Of a stretch of DNA of 14,371 nucleotides, positions 1 to 6,632 are shown piece after piece. Both the position numbers and the translations under genes were made by a program. Origin of the DNA: an uncultured Propionibacteriaceae bacterium (GTDB lineage Bacteria > Actinomycetota > Actinomycetes > Propionibacteriales > Propionibacteriaceae); contig CALKHV010000070.1 of the NCBI GenBank assembly GCA_937988865.1, positions 1 through 14,371 on the forward strand. Reading direction: 5' to 3'. Every line of letters begins with the position of its first letter. Within the stretch, counting starts at the first letter, position 1. The notes under the pieces are model-generated. The model was not told the DNA's origin, ran no database searches, and saw nothing but the letters and a program-made list of their open reading frames with translations.

Positions 1-115
1 CTGAGCGCGCTCCGGGCGCCCGAACCGGCATGTTTCCTTGCGCACGCAAGGTTCCCTCCGACAGGCACGGTCCGGCCCACCGGAGGACGCGAGTTTCCTT
101 GCGCACGCAAGGTTC
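1..115 (+). CRISPR. End of a type I-E-like CRISPR array (partial)
   Basis: Two identical 23-base repeats lie at 32-54 and 93-115, exactly 61 bases apart. Each carries the core CCTTGCGCACGCAAGG, two 7-base arms around a CA loop. A 28-29 base repeat plus a 32-33 base spacer, and a stem of this shape, are what type I-E arrays show. The interval 61-92 is a 32-base spacer, and 1-31 fits a spacer cut by the window edge, since the preceding repeat would end just outside. The second repeat diverges after its first 23 bases, as expected of a degenerate terminal repeat. The leader would therefore lie to the left and transcription run rightward (inference). No cas gene is present. With only two repeats visible, a chance palindromic repeat cannot be fully excluded. 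Confidence 0.72.
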
Positions 116-141
116 GGCGAGCCAGGGCTCCCGGGGCTGCG

Positions 142-1122
142 TCAGGCGAACAGCTGGGCCACGACCCCGTCGTGGACTTTGATGACCCCGACTGGCTGCC
201 CGTGCCCGAGCACGGGCGGCGTCGACAAGGCGTCCAGGAGTGGGTGCGCGTGACCGAGGTGCTTCAGCACCGCGGACGCCAGCGCGTACACCCCTCGGGG
301 ATTCCCGTCATCGACCTTGATCGCCATCCCGCGTCCGTCTGCGAGGCCCAGGGCAACGCACCCCTCCGCGCCGCCCTTGACCATGAGCCCGGGAACCGCC
401 CGGTGGAGCGACAATTCCTCGCGGCCAGTCCCCGACACGTACTCGGGATGGTGACGACAGGCATCCGCGATGAGCTTGAGGTCACCGCCGCCGGCGCCGG
501 CGAACCGGCCGAACGCATGGGCCAGACCCTGGAGCGGCATGGCGAAGAGTGGCGCCCCGCAGCCATCGATCCCCAGGGATGACGCCTCCCCCGCCAATTC
601 CGCGACCGTTGCCGCCACTTCGACCTGCAGGGGATGTGTCGGGTCAAGGTAGTCCTCGGTCGACCATCCAGCCCGGACGCAGGTACGCAGCATCCCGGCA
701 TGCTTGCCCGAACAGTTCTGGGACAGTGGCTCCTTGCCGTGCCCTCTGCGGATCCAGGCGTCCCGGGCCGTCTCGTCGACGGGATAGTCCGGCGTGTTCT
801 GCAGCGCATCGACCCCCAGCCCGGCCCCGGCGAGGATCTCGCGGACGCCGACCAGGTGAAAGTCCTCACCCGAATGGGACGCTGCGCACAGCGCCAGCAG
901 GGCGCCCTGGACGTCGAGGCCCGACCGCAGCATGGCCAGCGCCTGCATCGGCTTGTTGGCGCTGCGGGGGTAGAAAGGCGCGGTCACGTCGCCCACGGAA
1001 GCCTCGATGTGGCCGTCGGGGCTGGTCACCACCATGCGTCCGCGGTGCACGGATTCGACGAATCCGTTACGAACCACGTCGATCAGGATGGGCGAGGCGT
1101 CAAAGGCTGCGGTGCTGGTCAC
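142..1122 (-). CDS. Asparaginase II-type L-asparaginase (R. etli AnsA-like family)
   Basis: Likely hydrolyses L-asparagine to aspartate and ammonia in the cytoplasm. The 326-residue protein matches the Asparaginase_II family (PF06089, Rhizobium etli type), which is unrelated to the E. coli AnsA/AnsB fold. Visible motifs are the S54-x-x-K57 catalytic pair in PRSANKPMQ, C137-S-G-K140 in NCSGKHAG, and C188 in IDGCGAP. The two cysteines and K140 correspond to the metal-site residues known from the R. etli enzyme. The start is GTG, the first start codon after the in-frame TAG that ends ygfZ 9 bases upstream, so it is probably the last gene of the minus-strand operon beginning near 2727. No signal peptide is visible. 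The family call is firm; actual substrate preference is inferred. Confidence 0.88.
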   Translation of the reverse strand: MTSTAAFDASPILIDVVRNGFVESVHRGRMVVTSPDGHIEASVGDVTAPFYPRSANKPMQALAMLRSGLDVQGALLALCAASHSGEDFHLVGVREILAGAGLGVDALQNTPDYPVDETARDAWIRRGHGKEPLSQNCSGKHAGMLRTCVRAGWSTEDYLDPTHPLQVEVAATVAELAGEASSLGIDGCGAPLFAMPLQGLAHAFGRFAGAGGGDLKLIADACRHHPEYVSGTGREELSLHRAVPGLMVKGGAEGCVALGLADGRGMAIKVDDGNPRGVYALASAVLKHLGHAHPLLDALSTPPVLGHGQPVGVIKVHDGVVAQLFA

Positions 1123-1131
1123 CGCACCACA

Positions 1132-2091
1132 CTAGCCACCGAGTCGCGGACGAACGTGCAGCCCCACGGCCGGGTCGACGAGCACCTCCTGGGACGCTGC
1201 GATCCCCCCCGCGTCCAGCGCCGCATCGGTTGCCACATTGCGCTTGACAAGGGCCAACGCGATCGGGCCCAGCTCATGGTGCCTCTCGGCGGTACCCACG
1301 AAACCGACCTCGCGCCCCTCGTGCGACACCACGGCCCCGGACGCGGGCAGCGCGTCCATCGAACCGTCGAGGTGCAGCAGGACGAGTCGGCGAGGGGGGC
1401 GTCCGAGGTTGTGAACGCGTGCAACGGTCTCCTGGCCGCGGTAGCAGCCCTTGTCGAGGATCGTTCCGTAGAGACCGATCTCGTTGGGGATGGTCCTCGC
1501 GTCCGTGTCGAGGCCGATGCGGGGGACGCCACCCGCGATCCGCAGCGCATTCCAGGCCCACGTGCCGACCTCGAGGACGTCCGGCAGGTGGTGGTCGAGT
1601 TCGACGAAGGCCTCGATGCCGCCCGCGACGTCCGACGTGCGCCGGACGACGTCGTCGCCCAGCTCTGCGGCGTCCAGCAGCCCCAGCCAGACCAGCTGGT
1701 GCGACGCAGTGAGGTCGTCGACCTGGACGCGCATCATGAAGCGCATGGAGTCGAGCCAGGACGCCAGCTCGGCGTCCCCGACGCTCTCGACCCAGGCCCA
1801 CAACGCCTGCCCGTCGTCGACGCCGTGGAGCGCGTGCTCGACATGGCCGGTGGGCGACAGGACGAGGGCGGTGACGGCCACGCCGGGGGCGAGGCCATCG
1901 AACGGGCCCGTGGTCAGGGAGTGGAGCCAGCCGAGCCGGTCGGGCCCACTGATGCGCAGGATGCGGGCCTGCGGCAGGCGAAGAATGCCACGGCCGGACG
2001 CCATCGCCCGCTGGTCACCGTAGGGATCACCGGCGTGCCACAGTGCCCCGGCGTCGGGACCCGTTTCGGACAGCACTGCGTCCCCCCGCAT
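1132..2091 (-). CDS. ygfZ: Folate-binding protein YgfZ / GcvT-like
   Basis: A 319-residue member of the YgfZ family, a tetrahydrofolate-dependent protein related to GcvT that assists assembly or repair of certain iron-sulfur enzymes. The diagnostic K-G-C-Y-x-G-Q-E motif is present as K214 to E221 with the conserved C216. The start chosen is the ATG whose A is the last base of the upstream gene's TGA (TGATG overlap), which indicates translational coupling. An in-frame upstream ATG at 2163 would only read over the end of the nitrobindin-like gene. The window also encodes a 4Fe-4S serine dehydratase (sdaA), a plausible but untested client. Confidence 0.9.
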   Translation of the reverse strand: MRGDAVLSETGPDAGALWHAGDPYGDQRAMASGRGILRLPQARILRISGPDRLGWLHSLTTGPFDGLAPGVAVTALVLSPTGHVEHALHGVDDGQALWAWVESVGDAELASWLDSMRFMMRVQVDDLTASHQLVWLGLLDAAELGDDVVRRTSDVAGGIEAFVELDHHLPDVLEVGTWAWNALRIAGGVPRIGLDTDARTIPNEIGLYGTILDKGCYRGQETVARVHNLGRPPRRLVLLHLDGSMDALPASGAVVSHEGREVGFVGTAERHHELGPIALALVKRNVATDAALDAGGIAASQEVLVDPAVGLHVRPRLGG

Positions 2092-2588
2092 CAGGCGCGC
2101 TGCAGTCGTGCCCACATGTAGGGCTGGAGGGGGACGTCGGTGGTGGCGCGGTCGAGCGTCCATAGAAGGTCACCCTCGACGTTGCCGTAGAGGCGCTGCC
2201 CACCGGTGTAGGACGGGGACGCGGTCGTCGTGCGCATGACCGCGTCGGTGACGAGCTGGATGCGTGCGCCGGTGATCGAGCCGTGCCAGACCTCGGACCA
2301 TCCGTCGGGGTTCGAGAGGACGACCTCGACCGTGCCGTCGGCCTGCGGACGCCAGAAGCCCGCCTCCATGCCCAGCGGCTGCTCCGGCGATCCGTCCTCA
2401 CGGGTGGTGTACCACTGGGAGAAGTAGTGCAGGTAGGCGCCGCCATTGGTCGAGAAATCGACCTGCTGTCCGTAGGTGAACTCTCCCTGGCCGGGCCACG
2501 TGCCGTGCCCGTTGCCACGCCAGCGTCCCAGCATCCACGCGACGCCCATGAGCGCCGGGTTCAGGTCAGTGGGGATCTCGAACGCCAT
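2091..2588 (-). CDS. FABP-family nitrobindin-like protein, probable ligand histidine replaced
   Basis: A 165-residue beta-barrel protein of the nitrobindin / THAP4 C-terminal-like family (DUF1794, PF08768). The N-terminal signature G21-x-W23-x-G25-x-G27 (GRWRGNGHG) and the C-terminal PLQPYMWARL strand are visible. Heme-binding members act on nitric oxide or peroxynitrite through a C-terminal histidine, usually in a P-H context. Here Y157 occupies that place, so this looks like the ferric-nitrobindin-like subgroup lacking the iron ligand. The ATG is preceded by AAGGAG with a 5-base spacer. Its first 23 bases overlap the end of a small upstream ORF, and its TGA overlaps the ygfZ start. Family membership is firm; ligand and function are not known. 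Confidence 0.85.
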   Translation of the reverse strand: MAFEIPTDLNPALMGVAWMLGRWRGNGHGTWPGQGEFTYGQQVDFSTNGGAYLHYFSQWYTTREDGSPEQPLGMEAGFWRPQADGTVEVVLSNPDGWSEVWHGSITGARIQLVTDAVMRTTTASPSYTGGQRLYGNVEGDLLWTLDRATTDVPLQPYMWARLQRA

Positions 2589-2727
2589 GATTCTCCTTGT
2601 CAGCGGGCTGCGCGTCCATCACCTCAGGGTGCGGACGCGGCCACATCAGCAACACGACCCCGGCCACCGCCGCGAGGGCGATGAGCACGCAGGTCACCGC
2701 GAGGACGATCGCGCTGACGTGGGCCAT
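2566..2727 (-). CDS. Small single-pass membrane protein (53 residues), hypothetical
   Basis: An ATG at 2727 opens a 53-residue reading frame that begins MAHVSAIVLAVTCVLIALAA. Residues 4-29 form one hydrophobic membrane segment followed by a short charged tail. A TAGACT -10 box lies six bases before the ATG, as in leaderless actinobacterial transcripts, and no Shine-Dalgarno sequence is seen. The frame ends inside the nitrobindin-like gene with a 23-base overlap, and it carries that gene's AAGGAG ribosome site. It would be the first gene of the operon leading to ygfZ and the asparaginase. The function is unknown. It could be only a leader ORF, but promoter position and hydrophobicity argue for a real product. 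Confidence 0.58.
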   Translation of the reverse strand: MAHVSAIVLAVTCVLIALAAVAGVVLLMWPRPHPEVMDAQPADKENHGVRDPH

Positions 2728-2733
2728 CGGAGA

Positions 2734-2739
2734 AGTCTA
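2734..2739 (-). promoter_or_regulatory. Probable -10 box, leaderless promoter of the 2727-142 operon
   Basis: Read on the minus strand, TAGACT is followed by six bases (TCTCCG) and then the ATG at 2727. This spacing puts the transcription start at or next to the start codon. The -35 region (about 2757-2762) has no good match to TTGACA. Only the -10 match and its distance support the call. Confidence 0.5.
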
Positions 2740-2759
2740 CCCGGGCTCTCGCGCCCCGA

Positions 2760-3230
2760 CTAAGGCCGAAGATCCTTCGACATCTTCGAGACCACCGTCA
2801 CGTAGGTCTGACCGCCGTCGATCCCCCAGTGCTCGACGCCCGAGCCGACCACGCCGTACCCGAGGCGCCGGTACAGCGAGGCCGCCCGCGGATTGTCGTG
2901 CTCGACGCTCAACTGGACGCGCGGCAGCCCCCGCTCGCTCACCTTGGCCTCGAGGGCGTCGATGAGCTTGCGTCCGATGCCCAGCGACTGCCACGCCGGG
3001 TGGACGCTCAGCATCCACAACTCCCCGGCGTCCGGGGTGATGCGGTAGTTCGACCCGCCGAACGCGATGAGTTGGCCACTGCGGAGTTCGCCGACGACGA
3101 GATCGACATCTCCGGCCCACATCACCTCGAGCAGGTCGCGGACGTACGCCAGGTGCGTCTCCGAACCCGTCCAGCCCAGTTCGTCCAGGTCGATGGGTTG
3201 CAGGTCGCGGAAGGTCAGCTCGATGTCCAT
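2760..3230 (-). CDS. GNAT-family N-acetyltransferase
   Basis: A 156-residue single-domain GNAT protein that should transfer an acetyl group from acetyl-CoA to an amine; the substrate is unknown. Motif A, which binds the acetyl-CoA pyrophosphate, reads Q81-S-L-G-I-G86 after the strand LWMLSVHPAW. The following HDNPRAASLYRRLGYGVV segment is the typical motif B region. The ATG at 3230 is preceded on the minus strand by GATAAT and five bases, so transcription probably starts at the start codon. It stands alone: the next gene downstream has its own promoter about 20 bases past this stop, and the CsoR-type repressor gene diverges upstream. Confidence 0.85.
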   Translation of the reverse strand: MDIELTFRDLQPIDLDELGWTGSETHLAYVRDLLEVMWAGDVDLVVGELRSGQLIAFGGSNYRITPDAGELWMLSVHPAWQSLGIGRKLIDALEAKVSERGLPRVQLSVEHDNPRAASLYRRLGYGVVGSGVEHWGIDGGQTYVTVVSKMSKDLRP

Positions 3231-3235
3231 GTCCG

Positions 3236-3241
3236 ATTATC
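3236..3241 (-). promoter_or_regulatory. Probable -10 box of the GNAT gene (leaderless)
   Basis: GATAAT on the minus strand matches TATAAT at five of six positions and ends five bases before the ATG at 3230. There is no Shine-Dalgarno sequence between them. Confidence 0.5.
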
Positions 3242-3282
3242 CCCACAGGCGGGCGGGGCGGGACGAGCCGACGGTCGGATGG

Positions 3283-3298
3283 ATACCCCGAGGGGCAT
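3283..3298. promoter_or_regulatory. CsoR/CstR-type operator
   Basis: The 16-base sequence ATACCCCGAGGGGCAT is a near-palindrome. Half-site ATACCCC faces GGGGCAT across GA, against the GGGGTAT expected for perfect symmetry. This is the form of operators bound by CsoR-family tetramers (a G/C run flanked by A/T). It abuts a TACGAT -10 box at 3298-3303 and ends 35 bases before the repressor's GTG. Binding would block that promoter, implying autoregulation. The divergent GNAT promoter is about 40 bases away and may or may not be affected. Confidence 0.65.
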
Positions 3299-3303
3299 AC
3301 GAT
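3298..3303 (+). promoter_or_regulatory. Probable -10 box of the CsoR/CstR-type gene
   Basis: TACGAT fits TAnnnT and shares its first base with the operator. TCGGAT at 3275-3280, 17 bases upstream, is a weak -35. The transcript would start near 3309, leaving a leader of about 25 bases that holds the AGGAGG at 3323-3328. Confidence 0.45.
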
Positions 3304-3333
3304 GGAGGTGTCATCAACACCCAGGAGGACCCC

Positions 3334-3597
3334 GTGGAGCTGCAGCCCGATGAAATGGTGTCGGTCATCAAGCGTCTCAAGCGCGCCCAGGGACAACTCG
3401 GTGGCATCGTCCGCATGCTCGAGGAGGGTCGCGACTGCCAGGACGTCGTGACGCAGCTCGCCGCTGTCTCCAAGGCTCTCGACCGGGCGGGCTTCGCCAT
3501 CATTGCGCAGGGCCTGCGCCAGTGCCTCCTGGACGAGGACGGCCAGCAGTCCACGGACGTCTCCCGCCTCGAGAAGCTCTTCCTGTCCCTGGCCTGA
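3334..3597 (+). CDS. CsoR/CstR-family (DUF156) transcriptional repressor
   Basis: An 87-residue all-helical repressor of the CsoR/RcnR/FrmR/CstR family (PF02583), with the conserved KRLKRAQGQLGGIVRMLEEG first helix. The GTG start is set by a perfect AGGAGG five bases upstream; longer in-frame readings lack a ribosome site. Of the copper-binding Cys-His-Cys set of CsoR, C35 and C64 are present with the normal 29-residue spacing, but the His expected four residues before C64 is G60. A Cys pair without His is the arrangement of CstR, which senses persulfides, so thiol or sulfide sensing is more likely than copper sensing (inference). No sulfur or metal gene is adjacent; the obvious target is its own operator at 3283-3298. 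Confidence 0.87.
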   Translation: MELQPDEMVSVIKRLKRAQGQLGGIVRMLEEGRDCQDVVTQLAAVSKALDRAGFAIIAQGLRQCLLDEDGQQSTDVSRLEKLFLSLA

Positions 3598-3620
3598 ACC
3601 AATCCGGGCCACTGGTTGCC

Positions 3621-3642
3621 CCAACCCTCGGGGCCGGGTTGG
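3621..3642 (+). terminator. Hairpin between the repressor and oxidoreductase genes
   Basis: CCAACCC (3621-3627) pairs with GGGTTGG (3636-3642) around an 8-base loop, 24 bases after the repressor's stop. No T-tract follows. It may be a weak terminator, or a structure just before the next gene's ribosome site. Confidence 0.3.
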
Positions 3643-3650
3643 ATGGAGGT

Positions 3651-4676
3651 GTGACCACGTTCCCGCTCGCCCAGGCCATCAGTCCCCTGCCACCTGACCG
3701 TCCCGTGCGCTTCGGCGTCCTGGCCACCGGGCACATTGCGCGCAAGGTCACCCGCGACATGCTGCTCGTGCCCGACGATGTCGCTGTCACCGCCGTGGGC
3801 AGTCGGACGCAGGCCTCCGCCGACGACTTCGCCTCCGAACTGTCCATCCCCCACGCCTACGGGTCCTACGAGGAACTCGCCGCGTCCGACGAAGTGGACG
3901 TCATCTACGTCACCACCCCGCACAGCCACCACGCCGAGGCCGCGAAGCTGTGCATGGACGCCGGCAAGCACGTTCTCGTCGAGAAGCCCCTCACCCCCAG
4001 CGCCGCCGAGACGCTCGACCTGGTCCAGTACGCGGCCGACAAGGGCGTCTTCCTCATGGAGGCCGTGTGGACCCGCTGCAATCCACTCATGCGCCGTGCC
4101 GCCGAACTCGTCGCCGCCGGGACGCTGGGCGACGTCCGCTGGGTGCAGGCCGCGTTCGCCTTCAAGTACTCGGGGGACGACAGCCACCGACTCGTCAACC
4201 CCGATCTGGCGGGCGGGGCCATCCTCGACATCGGCCTTTACCTGGCCACGCTCACCCACGCCCTCATCGGGGCCCCGGACGCGTGCTCGGTGATCGGCAA
4301 CCCGTTCCACACGGGGGTCGACGGAACCAGTTGCGCCACCTTCACCTGGAACGCCACCGACGCCCGTCCCCCGATCTACGCCCAGTTCATGTCGTCGCTC
4401 GAGGTCTCCACGCACCAGCAGATGGTGGTCTCGGGCACAGAGGGACGCCTGGAGATCGACAAACTGTCGAATCCGCGCCACATGCGTCTCGTGCGCGGCG
4501 AGGAGGTCGAGGAGATGGTCACGACCGCCCCCGGCTACGGCTACACCTTCCAGACCCAGGAAGTGGCTCGCTGTTTGCGCGCCGGGCTGGCAGAATCTCC
4601 TCTCGTGCCTTGGCGTGCCACGATCGAGGTGGCACAGATGCTGGACGCCTGGCGCGCGGGCATCCCCGCGGCCTGA
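3651..4676 (+). CDS. Gfo/Idh/MocA-family NAD(P)-dependent oxidoreductase
   Basis: A 341-residue two-domain oxidoreductase likely acting on a sugar or cyclic diol. The N-terminal Rossmann segment RFGVLATGHIA (residues 20-30) is followed by E111-K112-P113, the family's catalytic EKP motif. The C-terminal domain carries GGAILDIGLYLATLTH with D193 and Y197. The FLMEAVW segment and overall layout resemble dimeric dihydrodiol dehydrogenase-like members, but the substrate cannot be read from sequence. The GTG at 3651 has a GGAGG only one base upstream. A GTG at 3705, immediately before the Rossmann strand, is an alternative start. manA follows after 16 bases, so the two probably form an operon linked to sugar metabolism. 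Confidence 0.85.
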   Translation: MTTFPLAQAISPLPPDRPVRFGVLATGHIARKVTRDMLLVPDDVAVTAVGSRTQASADDFASELSIPHAYGSYEELAASDEVDVIYVTTPHSHHAEAAKLCMDAGKHVLVEKPLTPSAAETLDLVQYAADKGVFLMEAVWTRCNPLMRRAAELVAAGTLGDVRWVQAAFAFKYSGDDSHRLVNPDLAGGAILDIGLYLATLTHALIGAPDACSVIGNPFHTGVDGTSCATFTWNATDARPPIYAQFMSSLEVSTHQQMVVSGTEGRLEIDKLSNPRHMRLVRGEEVEEMVTTAPGYGYTFQTQEVARCLRAGLAESPLVPWRATIEVAQMLDAWRAGIPAA

Positions 4677-4692
4677 ACGGAGACGACAACTC

Positions 4693-5871
4693 ATGGAGCA
4701 CCTGGTCGGAGAGATCCGCGCCTACGCCTGGGGTTCGACGGACGCGATTCCGGCGATCCTCGGCACACCCCGCACCGGCGAACCGCAGGCCGAGTACTGG
4801 TTGGGGGCTCACCAGTCGGCACCGTCACACTTGGGGGGCACCCCTCTCGACGCGATCCTCGCGTCCCACCCGGAATGGATCGGCGAACGCAGCCGTGAGC
4901 GGTTCGGCGACGTACTGCCCTATCTCATGAAGATCCTTGCCGCAGACCAGCCGCTCAGTCTGCAGGCCCACCCCTCCCGCGCTCAGGCCGAGGAGGGGTT
5001 CACCCGCGAGAACGCCGCCGGCATTGCCCTGGACGACCCCCAGCGCACCTACAAGGACGCCTGGCCGAAGCCCGAGATCATCGTGGCGTTGACGCCCTTC
5101 GACGGGTTGTGCGGATTCGCCGACCCGCACCGGACGTGGGAACTGTTCGAGCAGCTGAAGGCGTCCGACGACGTGATGGAGCTTGTCGCGCCACTGAAGG
5201 GACGCTGCGGTGAGGCCGGCCTGGCCGAGGTGTTCCTCGAGGTCCTCAGCATGGGGCCCGACCGCCAGAACATCGTGACCGAAGTCGTCGCGGCCGCCGT
5301 ACGCCAGCGCAACGCCCACGGCCCCCTCGGACGTTTCGCCCGCACCGCGATCGAACTCGACGAGTTCTACCCCGGCGACCCGTCGATCATCGCCGCCCTG
5401 CTCTGCAATCGGGTGACGCTGCAACCAGGCGAAGCCCTCTTCATGCCCGCGGCGAACATGCACGCCTATCTCAAGGGCACCGGCATCGAGGTCATGGCCA
5501 ATTCCGACAACGTGCTCCGGGGTGGCCTGACGCCGAAGTACATCGATGTGGCCCAGCTCGTCGAGGTGGTGAACTTCGCGCCCGAGACGCCGGCGGTCAT
5601 CTACTCCGTGGGCGTGGCCCCCGGCCTCTCGCGCTACCCCACACCCGCGCCCGAGTTCGCGCTGTGGAGACTCGACCTCGCGGACGGGATCGAGGTCGCG
5701 CTGCCGGCGTCCGATTCGGCACGGGTGCTCCTCGTCATCGAGGGCTTCCTCACGACGGACGACCCGGCGTGCACAGAGCTGCACCAGGGCGAGTCGGCCT
5801 TCCTTCCCGCAGGTGAGCACCGCTCGGTGAAGGGCAACTGCGTCGCCTTCCTCGCCGCGCCCGGCGTCTGA
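4693..5871 (+). CDS. manA: Mannose-6-phosphate isomerase, class I
   Basis: Interconverts mannose 6-phosphate and fructose 6-phosphate, linking mannose to glycolysis and to GDP-mannose synthesis. The 392-residue protein has the type I isomerase layout. Predicted zinc ligands are Q91 and H93 in LSLQAHPS, E128 in the KPE motif, and H257 in NMHAYLKGTG. The catalytic arginine region reads NVLRGGLTPKYID, with R276. The ATG at 4693 is preceded by GGAG ten bases away, and the coding start MEHLVGEIRAYAWGS is typical of the family. It lies 16 bases after the oxidoreductase stop and probably shares its transcript. Confidence 0.93.
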   Translation: MEHLVGEIRAYAWGSTDAIPAILGTPRTGEPQAEYWLGAHQSAPSHLGGTPLDAILASHPEWIGERSRERFGDVLPYLMKILAADQPLSLQAHPSRAQAEEGFTRENAAGIALDDPQRTYKDAWPKPEIIVALTPFDGLCGFADPHRTWELFEQLKASDDVMELVAPLKGRCGEAGLAEVFLEVLSMGPDRQNIVTEVVAAAVRQRNAHGPLGRFARTAIELDEFYPGDPSIIAALLCNRVTLQPGEALFMPAANMHAYLKGTGIEVMANSDNVLRGGLTPKYIDVAQLVEVVNFAPETPAVIYSVGVAPGLSRYPTPAPEFALWRLDLADGIEVALPASDSARVLLVIEGFLTTDDPACTELHQGESAFLPAGEHRSVKGNCVAFLAAPGV

Positions 5872-5909
5872 GGCGACTTCGGCGTCGGAACCGTCCGGGC
5901 GAGACCTGA

Positions 5910-5915
5910 TATTTT
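5910..5915 (+). promoter_or_regulatory. Possible -10 box upstream of tRNA-Thr
   Basis: TATTTT fits TAnnnT and lies 15 bases before the mature tRNA 5' end, in a locally AT-rich patch. There is no recognisable -35. The tRNA may instead be read through from manA. Confidence 0.25.
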
Positions 5916-5930
5916 GGAGACTGCATTTTC

Positions 5931-6003
5931 GCCCCTGTAGCTCAGTTGGTAGAGCAACCGCCTTGTAAGCGGTAGGTCGCGGGTTCAAATCCTGTCCGGG
6001 GCT
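5931..6003 (+). tRNA. tRNA-Thr (anticodon TGT)
   Basis: A 73-base cloverleaf folds completely: acceptor stem from GCCCCTG (5931-5937) and CCGGGGC (5996-6002), D-arm with GCTC/GAGC, anticodon stem ACCGC/GCGGT around loop CTTGTAA, and T-arm with loop TTCAAAT. The anticodon TGT reads ACA threonine codons. The discriminator is T and CCA is not encoded. Acceptor pair 6-67 is a T-C mismatch while the other six pairs are canonical. The methyltransferase gene starts 20 bases downstream. Confidence 0.95.
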
Positions 6004-6023
6004 CAAGAAAAGAAAGGGACGAC

Positions 6024-6632
6024 GTGGCCGCCGAACCGAGCAAGTGGGAACAGATCGTGGCCGCCGACCCCGGTCACTCGATCCGCTACATCCAGCGCTT
6101 CCGCGACATGGCCGCCAACGGTCAAGACCTCGACGGCGAAGCCCGGATGATCGACGCGATGGTCCCCCGCAACGCACGCATTCTGGACGCGGGCTGCGGC
6201 CCCGGACGCGTGGGTGGCCGCCTCCACAACCTGGGCCACACCGTGGTCGGCGTGGATGTCGACCCCGCCCTCATCCAGGCTGCCCACCACGACCACCCCG
6301 GACCCACCTGGCTGGTCGGCGACCTGGCCGACCTCGACCTGCCCGCCCGCGGCATCACTGAGGGATTCGACGCCATCGTGTGCGCGGGCAATGTCATGGG
6401 CTTCCTCGCGCCGTCGACGCGCACAGAGGTGTTGCGACGCTTCGCGTCCCATCTGGCACCCACCGGACGCGTGGCCATCGGCTTCGGCCAGGGACGCGGC
6501 TACGACTTCGGCGCGTTCATGCGGGACGCGGACGCATCAGGTCTGCGGACGGAACTCGTCCTGTCGACGTGGGACCTTCACCCCTTCGTGGACGGCTCGA
6601 CGTTCCTGGTCGCCGTCTTCGGACGCGCCTGA
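6024..6632 (+). CDS. Class I SAM-dependent methyltransferase
   Basis: A 202-residue stand-alone Rossmann-type methyltransferase. SAM-binding motif I reads ILDAGCGPGRVGGRL (about residues 53-67), the acidic end of the second strand is in VVGVDVDP, and motif IV lies in FDAIVCAGNVMGFL. The substrate is unknown. The GTG at 6024 is preceded by AAGAAAGG. It starts 20 bases after tRNA-Thr, so it may be carried on the tRNA precursor transcript. Its TGA lies directly against the stop of the convergent DedA-like gene. Confidence 0.85.
   Translation: MAAEPSKWEQIVAADPGHSIRYIQRFRDMAANGQDLDGEARMIDAMVPRNARILDAGCGPGRVGGRLHNLGHTVVGVDVDPALIQAAHHDHPGPTWLVGDLADLDLPARGITEGFDAIVCAGNVMGFLAPSTRTEVLRRFASHLAPTGRVAIGFGQGRGYDFGAFMRDADASGLRTELVLSTWDLHPFVDGSTFLVAVFGRA

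Noticed and set aside
32..115. The two left-edge repeats as REP/BIME-type palindromes
   Set aside because: Exact 61-base spacing, a 32-base unique interval and a terminal repeat degenerate at one end fit a CRISPR end much better.
634..2121. Long plus-strand ORF opposite asparaginase and ygfZ
   Set aside because: It is the mirror of real genes in GC-rich DNA, with a low-complexity composition and no recognisable domain. The same applies to the long antisense frames at 3237-4694, 4825-6177, 7256-8683, 7440-9290 and 12793-14199.
3301..3652. Shared GATGGAGGTGT at 3301-3311 and 3642-3652
   Set aside because: An 11-base match around G-rich ribosome-site-like sequence is easily due to chance. The palindromic operator is present only at the first place.
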